The notes under the pieces are model-generated. The model was not told the origin of the DNA, searched no databases, and was given only the letters and a program-made list of their open reading frames with translations. Positions 17,972-29,050 of a DNA stretch of 64,000 bases are shown in pieces. Each line of letters begins with the position of its first letter. Position 1 is the first letter of the stretch. Source of the stretch: Acinetobacter colistiniresistens. GTDB taxonomy: Bacteria > Pseudomonadota > Gammaproteobacteria > Pseudomonadales > Moraxellaceae. The translations under genes and the position numbers were made by a program. Location: the NCBI RefSeq assembly GCF_000413935.1, contig NZ_KE340380.1, forward strand, positions 868,001-932,000, in the 5' to 3' direction.

Positions 17972-20900
17972 ATGCGGTTTGTTCATCTCGGTATCCATAC
18001 AGAATTTTCGATTACAGAGTCGATTGTTCGCATACCTGATTTGGTCAAAGCTGCCGTAAAAGATGAAATGCCAGCGTTGGCACTTACCGACTTATCCAAC
18101 CTGCATGCAGCAGTCAAATTTTATGAAGCGTGTCTAAAAAAAGGCATCAAGCCTATTTTAGGCAGTGTCATTCGGCTCAATGATGCCGAACACCGTGCAA
18201 CACTACTCGCGATGAGCAGTACTGGCTGGCTTAATCTCACTGAAATTGTGTCCCGAGGATTTATCGAAGGCCAACAACTCAGTATTCCCTGCGTACAAAA
18301 AGAATGGATACTTGAGCAATCCGATGACCTAATTGTCCTACTTGGACAACAAAGTGATGTTGGCAAGATGCTGTGCTCTTCCAACCCACAAAAAGCAGAA
18401 CCCTTATTAGAAGCATGGATTGAAAAATTTGGCAATCGAGTGTATCTCGCTTTAACTCGCACAGAGCGTGTAGGCGAAGAAGATTTTATTCAGCAAGCGG
18501 TAAAACTCGCAGCCAAATATCAAATTGGTGTGGTTGCTCATAACGATGTGCACTTTGTTGAACAAGATGATTTCGAAGCCCATGAAGCCCGTGTTTGTAT
18601 CGCAGATGGTTATGTTTTAGGTGATGATAAGCGTCCAAAAAACTACAGTACTGAACAATATTTTAAAACGGGCGAGCAAATGTCTGAGCTATTCTCAGAC
18701 ATTCCTAGTGCCGTGGAAAACACTTATCAGATCGCAAAACGTTGTAATGTTGCCCTCAAGCTAGGGACTTATTTCCTACCCGATTTCCCTATTCCAGATG
18801 GTTATACCATCGACACCTATTTCGAGCATTTATCTCGTGAAGGATTAGAGGAGCGCCTAAATCATCTTTACCCTATTGCTGAACGTGATGATGATTGGGC
18901 CGAGATTCGCAAGCCTTATGATGAACGGATCAAATACGAAGTCGATATTATCCTCAAGATGGGATTCCCTGGCTACTTCCTGATCGTCATGGACTTTATT
19001 CAATGGGCCAAGAACAATGGCGTCCCTGTGGGGCCAGGACGTGGTTCGGGTGCCGGCTCTCTAGTTGCCTATAGTCTCAAAATTACCGATCTTGACCCAC
19101 TACGTTATGACCTGCTTTTTGAGCGTTTCTTAAACCCAGAACGTGTTTCGATGCCCGACTTTGACGTCGACTTCTGTATTGCGGGGCGTGACCGCGTTAT
19201 TGAATATGTGGCACAAAATTATGGTCGCCAAGCGGTATCACAGATTGCAACCTTCGGTACGATGGCCGCGAAAGGTGCTATTCGAGATGTTGCACGTGTT
19301 CTTGGTAAGTCCTATGGTCTCGCAGACCGTATCTCAAAAATGGTTCCAACTAAACCACTCGGCGTGGATTTGGCTACAGCAATTGACATGGAACCACAAC
19401 TCAAAGATATCGTCACCAATCCGTCCAATCCTGACAATGATGATGCCGCAGAAATCTGGGAAATGGCGCTCAAACTGGAAGGTATTACCCGTAATACAGG
19501 TAAACATGCGGGTGGCGTGGTAATTGCACCAGGCAAAATTACCGATTACTCCGCAGTATTATGTGATGCTGATGGTACCAACCGCGTTGCGCAGTACGAT
19601 AAAGATGACGTTGAAGCAGCGGGTCTGGTTAAATTTGACTTCTTGGGTTTGCGTAACCTGACCGTAATTGAAGATGCCGTTCAGAATATTAATAAAAGAA
19701 TCAAATCTGAAACACCTCTCAATATTGCCAATGTTCCACTAGACGATAGAGATGCCTATCTGGTCTTTGCTGAAGCAAATACCACTGCGGTATTCCAGTT
19801 TGAATCCGTCGGCATGAAAAAAATGCTCAAGGAAGCAAGACCAAGTAAATTCGAAGAAATTATTGCCTTCGTTTCCTTGTATCGTCCTGGCCCAATGGAC
19901 CTTATTCCTGACTTTATTCACCGTATGCATGGTGGGGAGTTTGAATATCTGCATCCATTGCTTGAAGGTGTATTAGAACCGACTTACGGGATTATGGTTT
20001 ACCAAGAACAGGTTATGCAGGCCGCCCAGTTCTGTGCAGGCTATACCCTTGGCGGCGCGGATTTACTGCGTCGTGCCATGGGTAAAAAGAAACCTGAGGA
20101 AATGGTTAAACAGCGCCAAATCTTTATTGAAGGTGCTTCGAAAAAAGATATTGATGAGGCAACAGCCAACCATATCTTCGACTATATGGAAAAGTTCGCA
20201 GGCTATGGTTTTAACAAATCACACGCTGCTGCCTATGCCTTGGTTGCTTACCATACGGCATGGTTAAAAGCACATTACCCTGCTGAATTCATGGCCGCCG
20301 TTTTATCTTCGGAAATGCAGAACACTGACAGTATCGTGTTCTTAATTGATGACTGCCGTAATAACAAACTGGAAGTACTGCCGCCTTCAGTAAATATGTC
20401 CTTGTATCATTTCCACGCCAGTGATGAACAAACCATTGTCTATGGCTTAGGTGCAATCAAGGGTGTCGGTGAGCAAGCGATGCAATCCGTGATCGATTCA
20501 CGTATCAATGAAGGCCCATATAAAGATTTATTTGATTTCTGTCATCGTATTGATCTGAAAAAAATCAATAAACGAACCTTAGAAGCACTCATTCGTGCAG
20601 GTGCACTGGATTGTCTTGGTATTGAACGTTCCAGCTTAATGGCACAATTGCCAGAAGCGGTACAAGCAGCAGAACAGGCACGAAGCAACCGTGAAACGGG
20701 GATTATGGATTTGTTTGGTGAGGTTGAAGAAGTTCAACGTAAACCAGCGAAACCGGTCAAACCATGGTCAGATGAAGTTCGCCTCAAAGGTGAAAAAGAT
20801 ACCCTTGGCCTGTATCTTACAGGTCATCCAATTGATGTATATCGTCCTGAATTAAAATCATTTATTCCGTCAAAACTAAATGAACTTACCCCAACCCGCC

Positions 20901-21535
20901 GAGGCGTAACCACCGTTTTTGCAGGCTTAGTCGTAGATATTGCCAACTTCCCAAACCGTATCATGATCACGCTGGATGATGGTACCGCCCGGGTTGAAAT
21001 CAGTTGCAATCATGAACGCTTCCAGCGTTATAAAGATATTGTTCGCTTAGAGCAAGTCGTGGTGATCGAAGGTGAAATTTATGAGCGCGAAGGCTTTGAT
21101 CGCCCAATGGCTCGCTTGAGTAAAGCCTTTAGTTTAAATGAAATTCGTCAAAAACGAGCACAAAGTGTTCAAGTTCGTCTTTCTCAAGATTTAATGACCA
21201 AATCTTTAGCCAAAGATTTACGGGCAATTTTGCTCCCTTATTGTAATGTCGATATGTGCCAGCATATTGCCCTGCAAATCCAGCTTGAACAAAGCTTTGC
21301 TACGGCAGAACTTCATCTCGGCCCACAGTGGAAAGTCGCGCCTTTAGATGAACTACTGAGCAAATTACGTGATTATTTTGGTAAAGAAGCGATTTTTATC
21401 GAATACCAAGTAAAATCCAAAGCGGCAAAAGTCGCAGAAGCCCCGAAAATTGCGACGATCGCACCACCGCCGGACAATATGTCCATGGATGACGCACTTG
21501 ATCTTTATCAAGCTGAAGTCTCTCAATATTCTTAA
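17972..21535 (+). CDS. dnaE: DNA polymerase III alpha subunit DnaE
   Basis: Catalytic subunit of the replicative DNA polymerase. It has 1187 residues from the ATG at 17972, which has AAGGAT ~10 bases upstream; an in-frame TTG at 17927 is unlikely. A PHP domain opens the protein (FVHLGIHTEFSITESIVRIP). The polymerase core holds GRGSGAGSLVAYSL and the metal-binding aspartates 398 and 400 in MPDFDVDFC, with a third in VKFDFLGLRNL. GFNKSHAAAYALVAY is the family's later landmark. The helix-hairpin-helix and OB-fold regions (INKRTLEALIRAGALD; VTTVFAGLVVDIANFPNRI) and a C-terminal tau-binding region follow. It is the DnaE1 type, without the exonuclease insert of PolC. trmJ follows after 13 bases. 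Confidence 0.96.
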   Translation: MRFVHLGIHTEFSITESIVRIPDLVKAAVKDEMPALALTDLSNLHAAVKFYEACLKKGIKPILGSVIRLNDAEHRATLLAMSSTGWLNLTEIVSRGFIEGQQLSIPCVQKEWILEQSDDLIVLLGQQSDVGKMLCSSNPQKAEPLLEAWIEKFGNRVYLALTRTERVGEEDFIQQAVKLAAKYQIGVVAHNDVHFVEQDDFEAHEARVCIADGYVLGDDKRPKNYSTEQYFKTGEQMSELFSDIPSAVENTYQIAKRCNVALKLGTYFLPDFPIPDGYTIDTYFEHLSREGLEERLNHLYPIAERDDDWAEIRKPYDERIKYEVDIILKMGFPGYFLIVMDFIQWAKNNGVPVGPGRGSGAGSLVAYSLKITDLDPLRYDLLFERFLNPERVSMPDFDVDFCIAGRDRVIEYVAQNYGRQAVSQIATFGTMAAKGAIRDVARVLGKSYGLADRISKMVPTKPLGVDLATAIDMEPQLKDIVTNPSNPDNDDAAEIWEMALKLEGITRNTGKHAGGVVIAPGKITDYSAVLCDADGTNRVAQYDKDDVEAAGLVKFDFLGLRNLTVIEDAVQNINKRIKSETPLNIANVPLDDRDAYLVFAEANTTAVFQFESVGMKKMLKEARPSKFEEIIAFVSLYRPGPMDLIPDFIHRMHGGEFEYLHPLLEGVLEPTYGIMVYQEQVMQAAQFCAGYTLGGADLLRRAMGKKKPEEMVKQRQIFIEGASKKDIDEATANHIFDYMEKFAGYGFNKSHAAAYALVAYHTAWLKAHYPAEFMAAVLSSEMQNTDSIVFLIDDCRNNKLEVLPPSVNMSLYHFHASDEQTIVYGLGAIKGVGEQAMQSVIDSRINEGPYKDLFDFCHRIDLKKINKRTLEALIRAGALDCLGIERSSLMAQLPEAVQAAEQARSNRETGIMDLFGEVEEVQRKPAKPVKPWSDEVRLKGEKDTLGLYLTGHPIDVYRPELKSFIPSKLNELTPTRRGVTTVFAGLVVDIANFPNRIMITLDDGTARVEISCNHERFQRYKDIVRLEQVVVIEGEIYEREGFDRPMARLSKAFSLNEIRQKRAQSVQVRLSQDLMTKSLAKDLRAILLPYCNVDMCQHIALQIQLEQSFATAELHLGPQWKVAPLDELLSKLRDYFGKEAIFIEYQVKSKAAKVAEAPKIATIAPPPDNMSMDDALDLYQAEVSQYS

Positions 21536-21548
21536 TTTTGGATGATAT

Positions 21549-22388
21549 ATGAACCAGTTTGACTCAAATAACGTGTCCAAACACTTGGATCATGTGCGTA
21601 TTGTTATGGTCAATACCACCCTGCCAGCCAATATTGGTAGTGCCTTACGTGCAATGAAAACCATGGGATTATCTAAACTGGTCTTGGTTGCCCCAAAAAC
21701 CTATCCACATCCAGATATCGATGCTTTAGCGGCAGGTGCGCAAGATTTAATCGAACAAATTGAGATTGTTGAGACCTTAGAACAAGCGATTCAAGACTGT
21801 CATCTGGTGTTCGGAACCAGTGCCCGTAGTCGTACCATTCCATGGCCTTTACTTGATGTTCGCCCCGCAGCACAAGAAGCTCTACACGCAGCAAGCAAAA
21901 CACAGAATATTGCAATTGTATTTGGCCGTGAAGATCGCGGTCTGACCAATGAAGAGCTCGCTTTAGCCAATTATCACTTAACCATTCCGGTCAATCCTGA
22001 ATATGGTGTTTTGAATGTTGCTCAAGCCATTCAAGTGGTCTGCTATGAATTGAGAATGGCCGCGCTTGAACAACACACTCAAGCAACCGCAATGCCTGAT
22101 GGTCACATGCAGCTTAAACAACAACAAAGCATGGAGTGGGATGAACCTTTGGTGACACAGCAACAAATGGAGGAGTTTTACCCGCATTTGGAAAAAATGC
22201 TGACCGAAATCGAGTTTTTAGATCCAAATAACCCCCGTTTACTCCCATTACGCTTGCGTCGTTTATTCGGAAGGATACAATTAGATCGTATGGAGTATCA
22301 TTTATTGCGCGGAATTTTCAGCCGTGCACAGGCTTTAGCCAACGGCTCATGGAAAAAAACCAACTCGGAGGATCACGCCAATGATTAA
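21549..22388 (+). CDS. trmJ: tRNA (cytidine/uridine-32-2'-O)-methyltransferase TrmJ
   Basis: SPOUT-class enzyme that methylates the 2'-hydroxyl of residue 32 in several tRNAs using S-adenosylmethionine. It has 279 residues. The N-terminal SPOUT motifs are visible: [36 protein letters not shown] and [19 protein letters not shown]. The ~100-residue C-terminal helical extension includes [19 protein letters not shown], characteristic of TrmJ. It overlaps cysE by 8 bases, a recurring arrangement in gammaproteobacteria, so the two are cotranscribed and possibly translationally coupled. Confidence 0.93.
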   Translation: MNQFDSNNVSKHLDHVRIVMVNTTLPANIGSALRAMKTMGLSKLVLVAPKTYPHPDIDALAAGAQDLIEQIEIVETLEQAIQDCHLVFGTSARSRTIPWPLLDVRPAAQEALHAASKTQNIAIVFGREDRGLTNEELALANYHLTIPVNPEYGVLNVAQAIQVVCYELRMAALEQHTQATAMPDGHMQLKQQQSMEWDEPLVTQQQMEEFYPHLEKMLTEIEFLDPNNPRLLPLRLRRLFGRIQLDRMEYHLLRGIFSRAQALANGSWKKTNSEDHAND

Positions 22389-23193
22389 ACAGCTTAAAGA
22401 AGATATCGAGGCTGTCTTTGCACGTGACCCCGCAGCCAGAAACACACTGGAAGTTCTGACCACCTATCCCGGTATCCATGCACTTATTATGCACCGTCTG
22501 GCACACGAGCTTTGGAAAAAAGAATATAAAGGCACAGCACGCCTACTTTCTTCATTTAGTCGTTTTGCCACAGGAATTGAAATTCACCCAGGTGCCAAAA
22601 TTGGTAAGCGTTTCTTTATCGATCATGGCATGGGGGTTGTGATTGGTGAAACCGCAGAAATTGGTAACGACGTCACACTTTATCATGGCGTGACCCTCGG
22701 CGGCACAACTTGGAATAAAGGCAAACGTCACCCAACACTTGAAGATGGCGTGGTCGTTGGTGCTGGTGCAAAAATCTTGGGCCCATTTACGGTACATAAA
22801 GGGGCTAAAGTCGGTTCTAATGCTGTTGTGACCAAAGAAGTTCCTGAAGGTGTGACTGCGGTTGGTAACCCTGCCCGTTATATTTTTAAAGACAAAAATC
22901 AAGTTGAGCAAGATGAAGCGAGTCGTCGTGACTATGCTGAGAGCATCGGTTTCCAACCTTATGCCACGACCCAAGAGCAATCTGACCCAATTTTAGAAGG
23001 AATTCGCGTTCTGCTTGACCGAATGCAAAAAAATGAAAAACGCATGAATGTACTTTGTCAGCGTTTGTCAGAACTTGACCCAAGCTTCACACCGCAAAGT
23101 TCAAAAACTCAGCCATTGAGCAAAGAAGAACTTAAAATTATTGAAGAAGTTAGACGTGAATGTGAAGCACAGAACAAAACTTCAGCAACATGA
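22381..23193 (+). CDS. cysE: Serine O-acetyltransferase CysE
   Basis: Transfers acetyl from acetyl-CoA to serine, the first step of cysteine synthesis. It has 270 residues. An N-terminal helical region ([20 protein letters not shown]) precedes a left-handed parallel beta-helix of hexapeptide repeats (residues ~60-165, with the catalytic histidines in [17 protein letters not shown] and [11 protein letters not shown]). The C-terminal tail is longer than in the short EpsC-like forms and carries an acidic/lysine-rich helix (residues ~195-270); it does not obviously end in the Ile motif that docks into CysK. The start overlaps the trmJ end. Confidence 0.93.
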   Translation: MIKQLKEDIEAVFARDPAARNTLEVLTTYPGIHALIMHRLAHELWKKEYKGTARLLSSFSRFATGIEIHPGAKIGKRFFIDHGMGVVIGETAEIGNDVTLYHGVTLGGTTWNKGKRHPTLEDGVVVGAGAKILGPFTVHKGAKVGSNAVVTKEVPEGVTAVGNPARYIFKDKNQVEQDEASRRDYAESIGFQPYATTQEQSDPILEGIRVLLDRMQKNEKRMNVLCQRLSELDPSFTPQSSKTQPLSKEELKIIEEVRRECEAQNKTSAT

Positions 23194-23307
23194 GCGAATA
23201 TATAAGAAATGTAACACGCTTCTCATTGCAAGTTGGTTTTGCTTTTCCTAGACTGTTGAAACCAACGATCTACTTCTCATTTAACTAAAATTAATGGATG
23301 TTAAAGC

Positions 23308-24207
23308 ATGAATTTTAAGCCTTTGGCACTACTTGTACTTTCTACCTCTTTTTTAACGGCCTGCGGTATCGCTCCTGTGAAAAAAGATAAAGCATCTGAA
23401 CCGTTTGTATTCAAAGAGCCAGATCCAACACCTCCATTCTATGCTTTAAATCCAACCAATTATGATGCACCGCCAAGTTTTGAAGTCGCAATTAAAGATG
23501 CTGCTGCTCAACCTGTGACGAAAATGGTTGTGTCATTACAAAATGATCCTTCAAAGTCTACGACGCTTGATATCAACAAACTGATTGTTCCGACTATTGA
23601 TAGCAAACAACGCAGCATGAAATATGCCGTTCTTGCAGGTGACAATGAAATTGATATCACTGAAGTTGATGACTTCTTGCAATTGGTTGAAGGTAAAGCA
23701 CGTCATTACCCGCCACGTTTTCCTGACCGTCAAGAACGCAAAGGCTACGAAGCAAAGTTAAAAGAAACTACGCAAAAACTTGATGCGCTTGCTGAAAAAC
23801 CAAATGCTTCACTAGATGTATTGACACGTGCATTTAAAGCCAGTGTCATGGCACGTAATATGGATTTAGGGACGGCATATACCACTAAATCATTGACCTA
23901 TGCACAACGTATTCTTGCGATCAACCCAAATGACCCTGAAACCAACTTCTGGTTTGGTTTTGGTTTGTCTGAGGGTGGCGGTCAACGCGAAGCAATTCCT
24001 TATTTAGATAAGGCGATGAAAGGTGGTGTGCAGGAAGCCTATCTTTCTGCTGCCAATAACTACCTTTGGTTAGAGCAAAAGAAAAATGCGCTGCAAACCT
24101 TAAGAAACTATAAAGTAAGTTACCCAGATGAAGCAGAAGTAACCGATCGCTTGATCAAAGAAGTGGAATCTGGAAAACGCTGGAATGTGTGGCAAGTATT
24201 GAACTAA
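23308..24207 (+). CDS. Putative lipoprotein with TPR-like C-terminal half
   Basis: Predicted outer-membrane lipoprotein of 299 residues. The signal peptide ends in a lipobox (FLTAC, Cys19). A short acidic/proline-rich linker follows. The middle segment is unassigned (DINKLIVPTIDSKQRSMKYAVLAGDNEIDIT). The C-terminal ~130 residues look like two or three TPR-type helical hairpins (YAQRILAINPNDPETNFWFG; AIPYLDKAMKGGVQEAYLSA). I do not recognise a named family. The gene lies between cysE and a lipase-like lipoprotein, has its own promoter gap of 114 bases and a strong terminator behind it. Confidence 0.75.
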   Translation: MNFKPLALLVLSTSFLTACGIAPVKKDKASEPFVFKEPDPTPPFYALNPTNYDAPPSFEVAIKDAAAQPVTKMVVSLQNDPSKSTTLDINKLIVPTIDSKQRSMKYAVLAGDNEIDITEVDDFLQLVEGKARHYPPRFPDRQERKGYEAKLKETTQKLDALAEKPNASLDVLTRAFKASVMARNMDLGTAYTTKSLTYAQRILAINPNDPETNFWFGFGLSEGGGQREAIPYLDKAMKGGVQEAYLSAANNYLWLEQKKNALQTLRNYKVSYPDEAEVTDRLIKEVESGKRWNVWQVLN

Positions 24208-24230
24208 TTCAGTTTCAATTTGCACTAAAA

Positions 24231-24260
24231 AATAGACTGCCTTGTGCAGTCTATTTTTTT
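24231..24260 (+). terminator. Rho-independent terminator after the TPR-like lipoprotein
   Basis: A perfect 10-bp stem AATAGACTGC/GCAGTCTATT (24231-24240 with 24246-24255) has a T-run on its right side. Confidence 0.9.
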
Positions 24261-24330
24261 CTCTGTCATTGAAAAAACATTCGTTTTTCGTATTATAGCT
24301 AGAATCTTCCAGCGAACTTGCTAAACATCT

Positions 24331-26361
24331 ATGCAAGCATTTAACTCAAATAAACGTTTAGTTCTTCTCTCCCTACTGAGCACGCTTACAATGAGTGGCT
24401 GCCAAGTCGTCAGCCTCAAGCAACAAGCGGTTAATGTGACGATTGCCAATGAACGTAATAGCATACTGACACAAAAGAAACTCAGCGAAGCGAGTTTAAA
24501 CGTCTTGTCCATGTCTGGCAAAGAAGCCAAAATTTGTATGCAAACCCCCAATGATTGCATTGCAGATCTACATAAAATTCCTCAGATCCAAGACGAACAG
24601 CTTTTATCGACAGCCAGTGAATTATATCTCGCTAAAGCCATGTCACTTTCTGACTCTTCCGAATGTAAGGTCAGTAAACTCACCAAACACAAGCTAGAAA
24701 AGGGAAAAGTAAAGGAACAAAGCGCAATACAACAAAACTATGAGCAATGTCTGGATCAGGAGCTTGAAGCTTTAGATAAAAGCATCCGCTATAGTTATGC
24801 ATATTTATTCAAAACTGCTCGACAGCCACAAGAGCGTATTTTCGATAACCGTCAGGTTCAAATTCGAGATTTCTATAATCAGGCATTAACCAAACTGGTG
24901 AATATCCACAGCCTAAGAAACCCATCTAAAACCATAACGCCAACAATCCAGATTGGTAAAAGCACCTATACGATTGATATTCAATCTTATCAACGCCTAC
25001 AAAGTATAAAGCTTGAGAAATTTATCTCCAGTTATAACATGAACTTTTCTGGTTTAAGAGCCATTAACCGCCGTGATGGTTTCGGTTCAGATTTCGTAGC
25101 AGTGTTTCCTTCAACAGATGCAGCCCATGGCGAAAATAAATATATTCTTGATCCGTTAAGTTATAGCTATCCCAATGGACTTAACCCTAATATTCATAAA
25201 GCACGTTATTTAGCTGCAACCATTATTGCACAACCCAAGAATGCAGCTGCAACCATTAATGATGTTTTAAATAATCCAAACTTTGAAGTAAAGGTTTATG
25301 ACCCTTATAGCGTGGAAAAAGTGAATATTGCAGGAAAAAAATATTCGCTTGCAGCAAACTTCTCTGCACCCTACGGTTTATGGCTGGCTGAAAATAACTT
25401 AGGTGCGGCGGCTTATTTAACCTTAATTGACCGTGACCAGCATCTCACCATGCCACACTTATATATGCTCGAACCTTATAATCCGAATAAAAAGGTCATT
25501 GTATTGGTGCATGGACTTGCCAGCAGCCCAGAAGCTTGGATTGCTGTGACCAATGACATTATGGGGGATGCTGTACTACGTGAACATTATCAAGTATGGC
25601 AAGTCTTCTATTCAACCAATATGCCAATCTTGGAAAGTCGATTCCAAATTTATGCCTTGTTAAAACAAGCATTTGCTTCACTCAATCCTAAAGATTCCGC
25701 TGCTCAGGATGCGGTATTGGTCGGACATAGTATGGGGGGAATTATCAGTCGCCTTCTGGTAAGCAATGCTGATATTTCAAAACAGGCTTTGACGATGATG
25801 AATAGTCGCCAACAAGCTCGTTTAAGAAAACATCCTGTGATTGGCGAACGACTCAAAATGCAGCCCATTAATAATTTTGATCGCGCCATTTTCTTGGCTG
25901 CTCCACATAAAGGAACTGACTTTGCCGATCGCTGGTTTACGCTGGCCGCACGAAAAATTATCAAACTTCCTGCAACCTTCTTGACCACATTGGCCGATAC
26001 GCTGACCAGTGATGATATTGATCTGAAAGATTTTGTCCAAACACTGACCAATGATGTCATTCAGAATGGCCCAAGTGATTTAAGCAAAAAATCTAAATTC
26101 ATGGAATTAACAGCCTCAATTCCACCAGAAAATGGTCTGGTTTTTCATTCGATCATGGGTAACATTACTAAAAGTGATGATCCAAATGTCATTACAGATG
26201 GGATTGTCCCTTATAAAAGTGCACATTTAGATGGTGCAGTTTCTGAAAAGATCTTTACAGGTGGCCACTCCATTCAGGAAACACCAGAGGCTGTTTTAGA
26301 ACTTCGTCGTATTTTACGTGAGCATTTAGTAGATCACGGTTTATATAAGCCAAAAAACTAA
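24331..26361 (+). CDS. Lipase-like alpha/beta hydrolase lipoprotein
   Basis: Envelope-anchored hydrolase of 676 residues. The signal peptide ends in a lipobox (MSGC, Cys24). The first ~380 residues are helical and unassigned. The C-terminal alpha/beta hydrolase holds the oxyanion segment VIVLVHGLASSPEAW, the nucleophile Ser in VLVGHSMGGIISR, and a likely Asp-His pair in VITDGIVPYKSAHL and TGGHSIQE. The triad resembles PGAP1-like/lipase class 3 hydrolases, so the substrate is probably a lipid or ester; this is inference. No foldase gene is adjacent, unlike LipA-type secreted lipases. A strong terminator separates it from ahpF. Confidence 0.82.
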   Translation: MQAFNSNKRLVLLSLLSTLTMSGCQVVSLKQQAVNVTIANERNSILTQKKLSEASLNVLSMSGKEAKICMQTPNDCIADLHKIPQIQDEQLLSTASELYLAKAMSLSDSSECKVSKLTKHKLEKGKVKEQSAIQQNYEQCLDQELEALDKSIRYSYAYLFKTARQPQERIFDNRQVQIRDFYNQALTKLVNIHSLRNPSKTITPTIQIGKSTYTIDIQSYQRLQSIKLEKFISSYNMNFSGLRAINRRDGFGSDFVAVFPSTDAAHGENKYILDPLSYSYPNGLNPNIHKARYLAATIIAQPKNAAATINDVLNNPNFEVKVYDPYSVEKVNIAGKKYSLAANFSAPYGLWLAENNLGAAAYLTLIDRDQHLTMPHLYMLEPYNPNKKVIVLVHGLASSPEAWIAVTNDIMGDAVLREHYQVWQVFYSTNMPILESRFQIYALLKQAFASLNPKDSAAQDAVLVGHSMGGIISRLLVSNADISKQALTMMNSRQQARLRKHPVIGERLKMQPINNFDRAIFLAAPHKGTDFADRWFTLAARKIIKLPATFLTTLADTLTSDDIDLKDFVQTLTNDVIQNGPSDLSKKSKFMELTASIPPENGLVFHSIMGNITKSDDPNVITDGIVPYKSAHLDGAVSEKIFTGGHSIQETPEAVLELRRILREHLVDHGLYKPKN

Positions 26362-26370
26362 TTGCAATAA

Positions 26371-26397
26371 AAAAGCCCCAAAAAATTGGGGCTTTTT
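26371..26397. terminator. Bidirectional terminator between the hydrolase and ahpF
   Basis: An 11-bp stem AAAAGCCCCAA/TTGGGGCTTTT has T-runs on both strands and serves two convergent genes. Confidence 0.9.
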
Positions 26398-26409
26398 TAT
26401 CAGGCAACT

Positions 26410-27975
26410 TTACACGCCAGAACGGATCATATAATCAAAGGCAGACAGCGATGCTTTCGCGCCTTCACCCGTCGCAATGATAATCTGCTTGTACGGCACT
26501 GTAGTACAGTCACCTGCGGCAAACACACCTTTGACATTGGTTTCGTTGCGGTCATTAATCACAATCTCACCACGATTACTCAGTTCAACTGCACTGTTCT
26601 TCAAGAAATCGGTGTTTGGCAATAAACCAATTTGTACAAAGATCCCTGCAAGTTCAACAGTATGCTCAACATCAGTGGCGCGGTCTTTATACTTCAAAGC
26701 CGTGACTTGTGAACCATCACCCACGACTTCAGTACTCAAGGCATTCATGATCACAGTGGTGTTTGGCAAGCTGTTTAATTTGTCTTGCAATACTTGGTCA
26801 GCACGAAGTTTGGTATCAAACTCAACCAAAGTCACATGCTCAACAATGCCAGCAAGGTCAATGGCTGCTTCTACACCAGAGTTACCACCACCAATCACCG
26901 CAACACGTTTGCCTTTGAATAATGGGCCATCACAGTGTGGGCAGTACGCAACACCGCGAGTACGGTATTCTGCTTCACCCGGTACGTTCATCTCTCTCCA
27001 ACGTGCACCCGTTGAAAGAATGATGGTTTTCGATTCAAGTTTGGCACCATTTTCCAGTTCCACTTCAACCAGACCATTGGCCGTTTGATCTGCCCCCGTG
27101 ATCTTGCTGACACGTTGCAGATTCATGATGTCTACACCGTACTCACGTACATGGGCTTCCATGTCTTGAGCAAACTGTGGACCTACCGTTTTTTGAACCG
27201 TAGTGAAGTTCTCAATGTCCATGGTGTCCATCACCTGACCACCAAAGCGTTCAGCCACGATACCGGTTTTAATACCTTTACGTGCTGCATAGATTGCCGC
27301 AGTACCACCCGCAGGGCCACCACCAATCACTAACACATCAAAAGCATCTTTGGCATTGATTGCAGCTGCATCTTTCTCAGCTGAATTGCTATCCAGTTTG
27401 GCTACAATTTCTTCCAGTGTCATACGGCCTTGACCAATATGCTGGTTGTCTTGGAATACCATGGGTACCGCCAAGATTTTGCGTTCTTCAACTTCGTCTT
27501 GGAAGAAGGCACCATCAATCATGGTCGCCGTAGTATTTGGATTATTGATCGCAATCAAGTTCAAGGCTTGCACCACATCTGGACAGTTGTGGCAGCTTAA
27601 CGATACGAACACATCAAAGTTTGCTGTTAAGTTTAAACCTTTAATCTGATTGAACACGTCATCAGAGACTTTAGGGGCATAACCCGACACTTGTAATAAT
27701 GCCAAGATCAAGGAAGTAAACTCATGTCCCATCGGTAAGCCAGCAAAGAACACACGTGGTTGTTCGCCTGCTTTGGCCACACCGAAACTAGGACGGCGAG
27801 CGTTTGAACCGTCAAAACGCGCCGTAACTTGGTCAGAAAGTTCAGCAATTTCAGTCACGAGTTCTTTGATTTTGTCTGCTTTATCTGAGTCATCTAAAGC
27901 AGCAACCAACTCGATTGGACTTTCTAAACGTTCTAAGTAAGCTTTTAATTGAGTTTTAATATTTTGATCTAACAT
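26410..27975 (-). CDS. ahpF: Alkyl hydroperoxide reductase subunit F AhpF
   Basis: Flavoprotein that passes electrons from NADH to the peroxiredoxin AhpC. It has 521 residues from the ATG at 27975, which has GGAGAAA just upstream; the in-frame TTG at 27987 lies inside that site. The N-terminal double thioredoxin fold carries the redox pair Cys128/Cys131 (SCHNC). FAD and NAD motifs follow ([36 protein letters not shown]), and the second active pair is in [12 protein letters not shown]. The C-terminal ends with [16 protein letters not shown]. ahpC is not adjacent, unlike in enteric bacteria, so the partner must be encoded elsewhere. Peroxide (OxyR) control is likely from family knowledge but no site is clear in the 127-base upstream gap. 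Confidence 0.95.
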   Translation of the reverse strand: MLDQNIKTQLKAYLERLESPIELVAALDDSDKADKIKELVTEIAELSDQVTARFDGSNARRPSFGVAKAGEQPRVFFAGLPMGHEFTSLILALLQVSGYAPKVSDDVFNQIKGLNLTANFDVFVSLSCHNCPDVVQALNLIAINNPNTTATMIDGAFFQDEVEERKILAVPMVFQDNQHIGQGRMTLEEIVAKLDSNSAEKDAAAINAKDAFDVLVIGGGPAGGTAAIYAARKGIKTGIVAERFGGQVMDTMDIENFTTVQKTVGPQFAQDMEAHVREYGVDIMNLQRVSKITGADQTANGLVEVELENGAKLESKTIILSTGARWREMNVPGEAEYRTRGVAYCPHCDGPLFKGKRVAVIGGGNSGVEAAIDLAGIVEHVTLVEFDTKLRADQVLQDKLNSLPNTTVIMNALSTEVVGDGSQVTALKYKDRATDVEHTVELAGIFVQIGLLPNTDFLKNSAVELSNRGEIVINDRNETNVKGVFAAGDCTTVPYKQIIIATGEGAKASLSAFDYMIRSGV

Positions 27976-28102
27976 ATATTTCTCCAAACGCTAAGACTTT
28001 CAAATCAGCTAAATTCATTCAATGAGGCTATAGTACGCAAAAGTACTGAATAGGTAAAACAGTATGTTTTTATGAGTTTGATCGGATAAACCGAACTAAG
28101 AT

Positions 28103-29020
28103 TTATAAGACATCGAGCTTTTGACTAATCCGTACACGACGCTTTTTCAAATTATTGGCAAGTGCATATAAGGTCATGCTTAAAGCAATAGCCAATATAA
28201 GCAATCCGCACAAGATTATATTTACAATCTGAGAGATCCGCTCCGCTTGTTGCGCGCGGAGATCTAAAGGCTGGGTGATTGCCGTAATTCTTTTACCATA
28301 GAGCTGCTGCTGCATCACCCATAACTGTTCAGGCTTAAAATCATAGGCTTTAAACTGAACTGGATTACGCTTTTCAGCTTCGATCAATTGATTCACATAA
28401 CTATTTGCAGTCTTGCGGTCAATAGGCTGATGTAACAGTGCAACCTGCGCTAAAACATAAGCTTTTTCAGTCGGCTCAATGTCAGCTTGCTGTAAGTCTT
28501 GAGCAATTTGGCTCTCAACAATATTATTTTGATAACTCATCCATTGTTGATAAGCCTGTTTGGTTTCATCTTTCCAGTCATATTGGATATAGCTCAGGCC
28601 TGACCAAAGCAAAATAAATGCAATGACCCAAGCCAAGATTCGTTGCGACCACGCCTGAAAACGCTGTTGAAAAAACTTAAACTTCTTCACCCAACTGACC
28701 AGTAAAAATGCACCAATGAATGAAATAAATATTTTCAGAAACAACCAACCAAACCAGGACAACAAATTAAATAAATAATCGACAGGTTGTTTAAATGGGA
28801 TAAGTTCTTGAACATGATAAGGCAAATCCAAGGCCTGAACATGTGTCGAAAGATCAAAGAACCGATAGATGAATTCTTTTTGCAAAAATAGCGATGCAAT
28901 GCTCACCACCACTAACATACTGGTCAAAATAAACCAGAGCATTAAATGGCGCTGACGCTTTTTCAGAACATCCAAACGTTGGTCTATCGGTTGTACGCTA
29001 AAATCTTCTATAGGCGACAA
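28103..29020 (-). CDS. Membrane protein of unknown function in the TelA operon
   Basis: I do not recognise a named family. The 305 residues have hydrophobic segments near residues 27-47, 83-107, 128-145 and 268-290. A soluble, probably periplasmic or cytoplasmic loop of ~110 residues (DWKDETKQAYQQWMSYQNNI onward) lies between the third and fourth. No catalytic motif is visible. The gene starts 30 bases after the telA stop and is the last of three same-strand genes. It may anchor the TelA-type proteins at the membrane; this is inference from order only. Confidence 0.7.
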   Translation of the reverse strand: MSPIEDFSVQPIDQRLDVLKKRQRHLMLWFILTSMLVVVSIASLFLQKEFIYRFFDLSTHVQALDLPYHVQELIPFKQPVDYLFNLLSWFGWLFLKIFISFIGAFLLVSWVKKFKFFQQRFQAWSQRILAWVIAFILLWSGLSYIQYDWKDETKQAYQQWMSYQNNIVESQIAQDLQQADIEPTEKAYVLAQVALLHQPIDRKTANSYVNQLIEAEKRNPVQFKAYDFKPEQLWVMQQQLYGKRITAITQPLDLRAQQAERISQIVNIILCGLLILAIALSMTLYALANNLKKRRVRISQKLDVL

Positions 29021-29050
29021 TGATCTTTCCTTTAATAACTAAAACACATC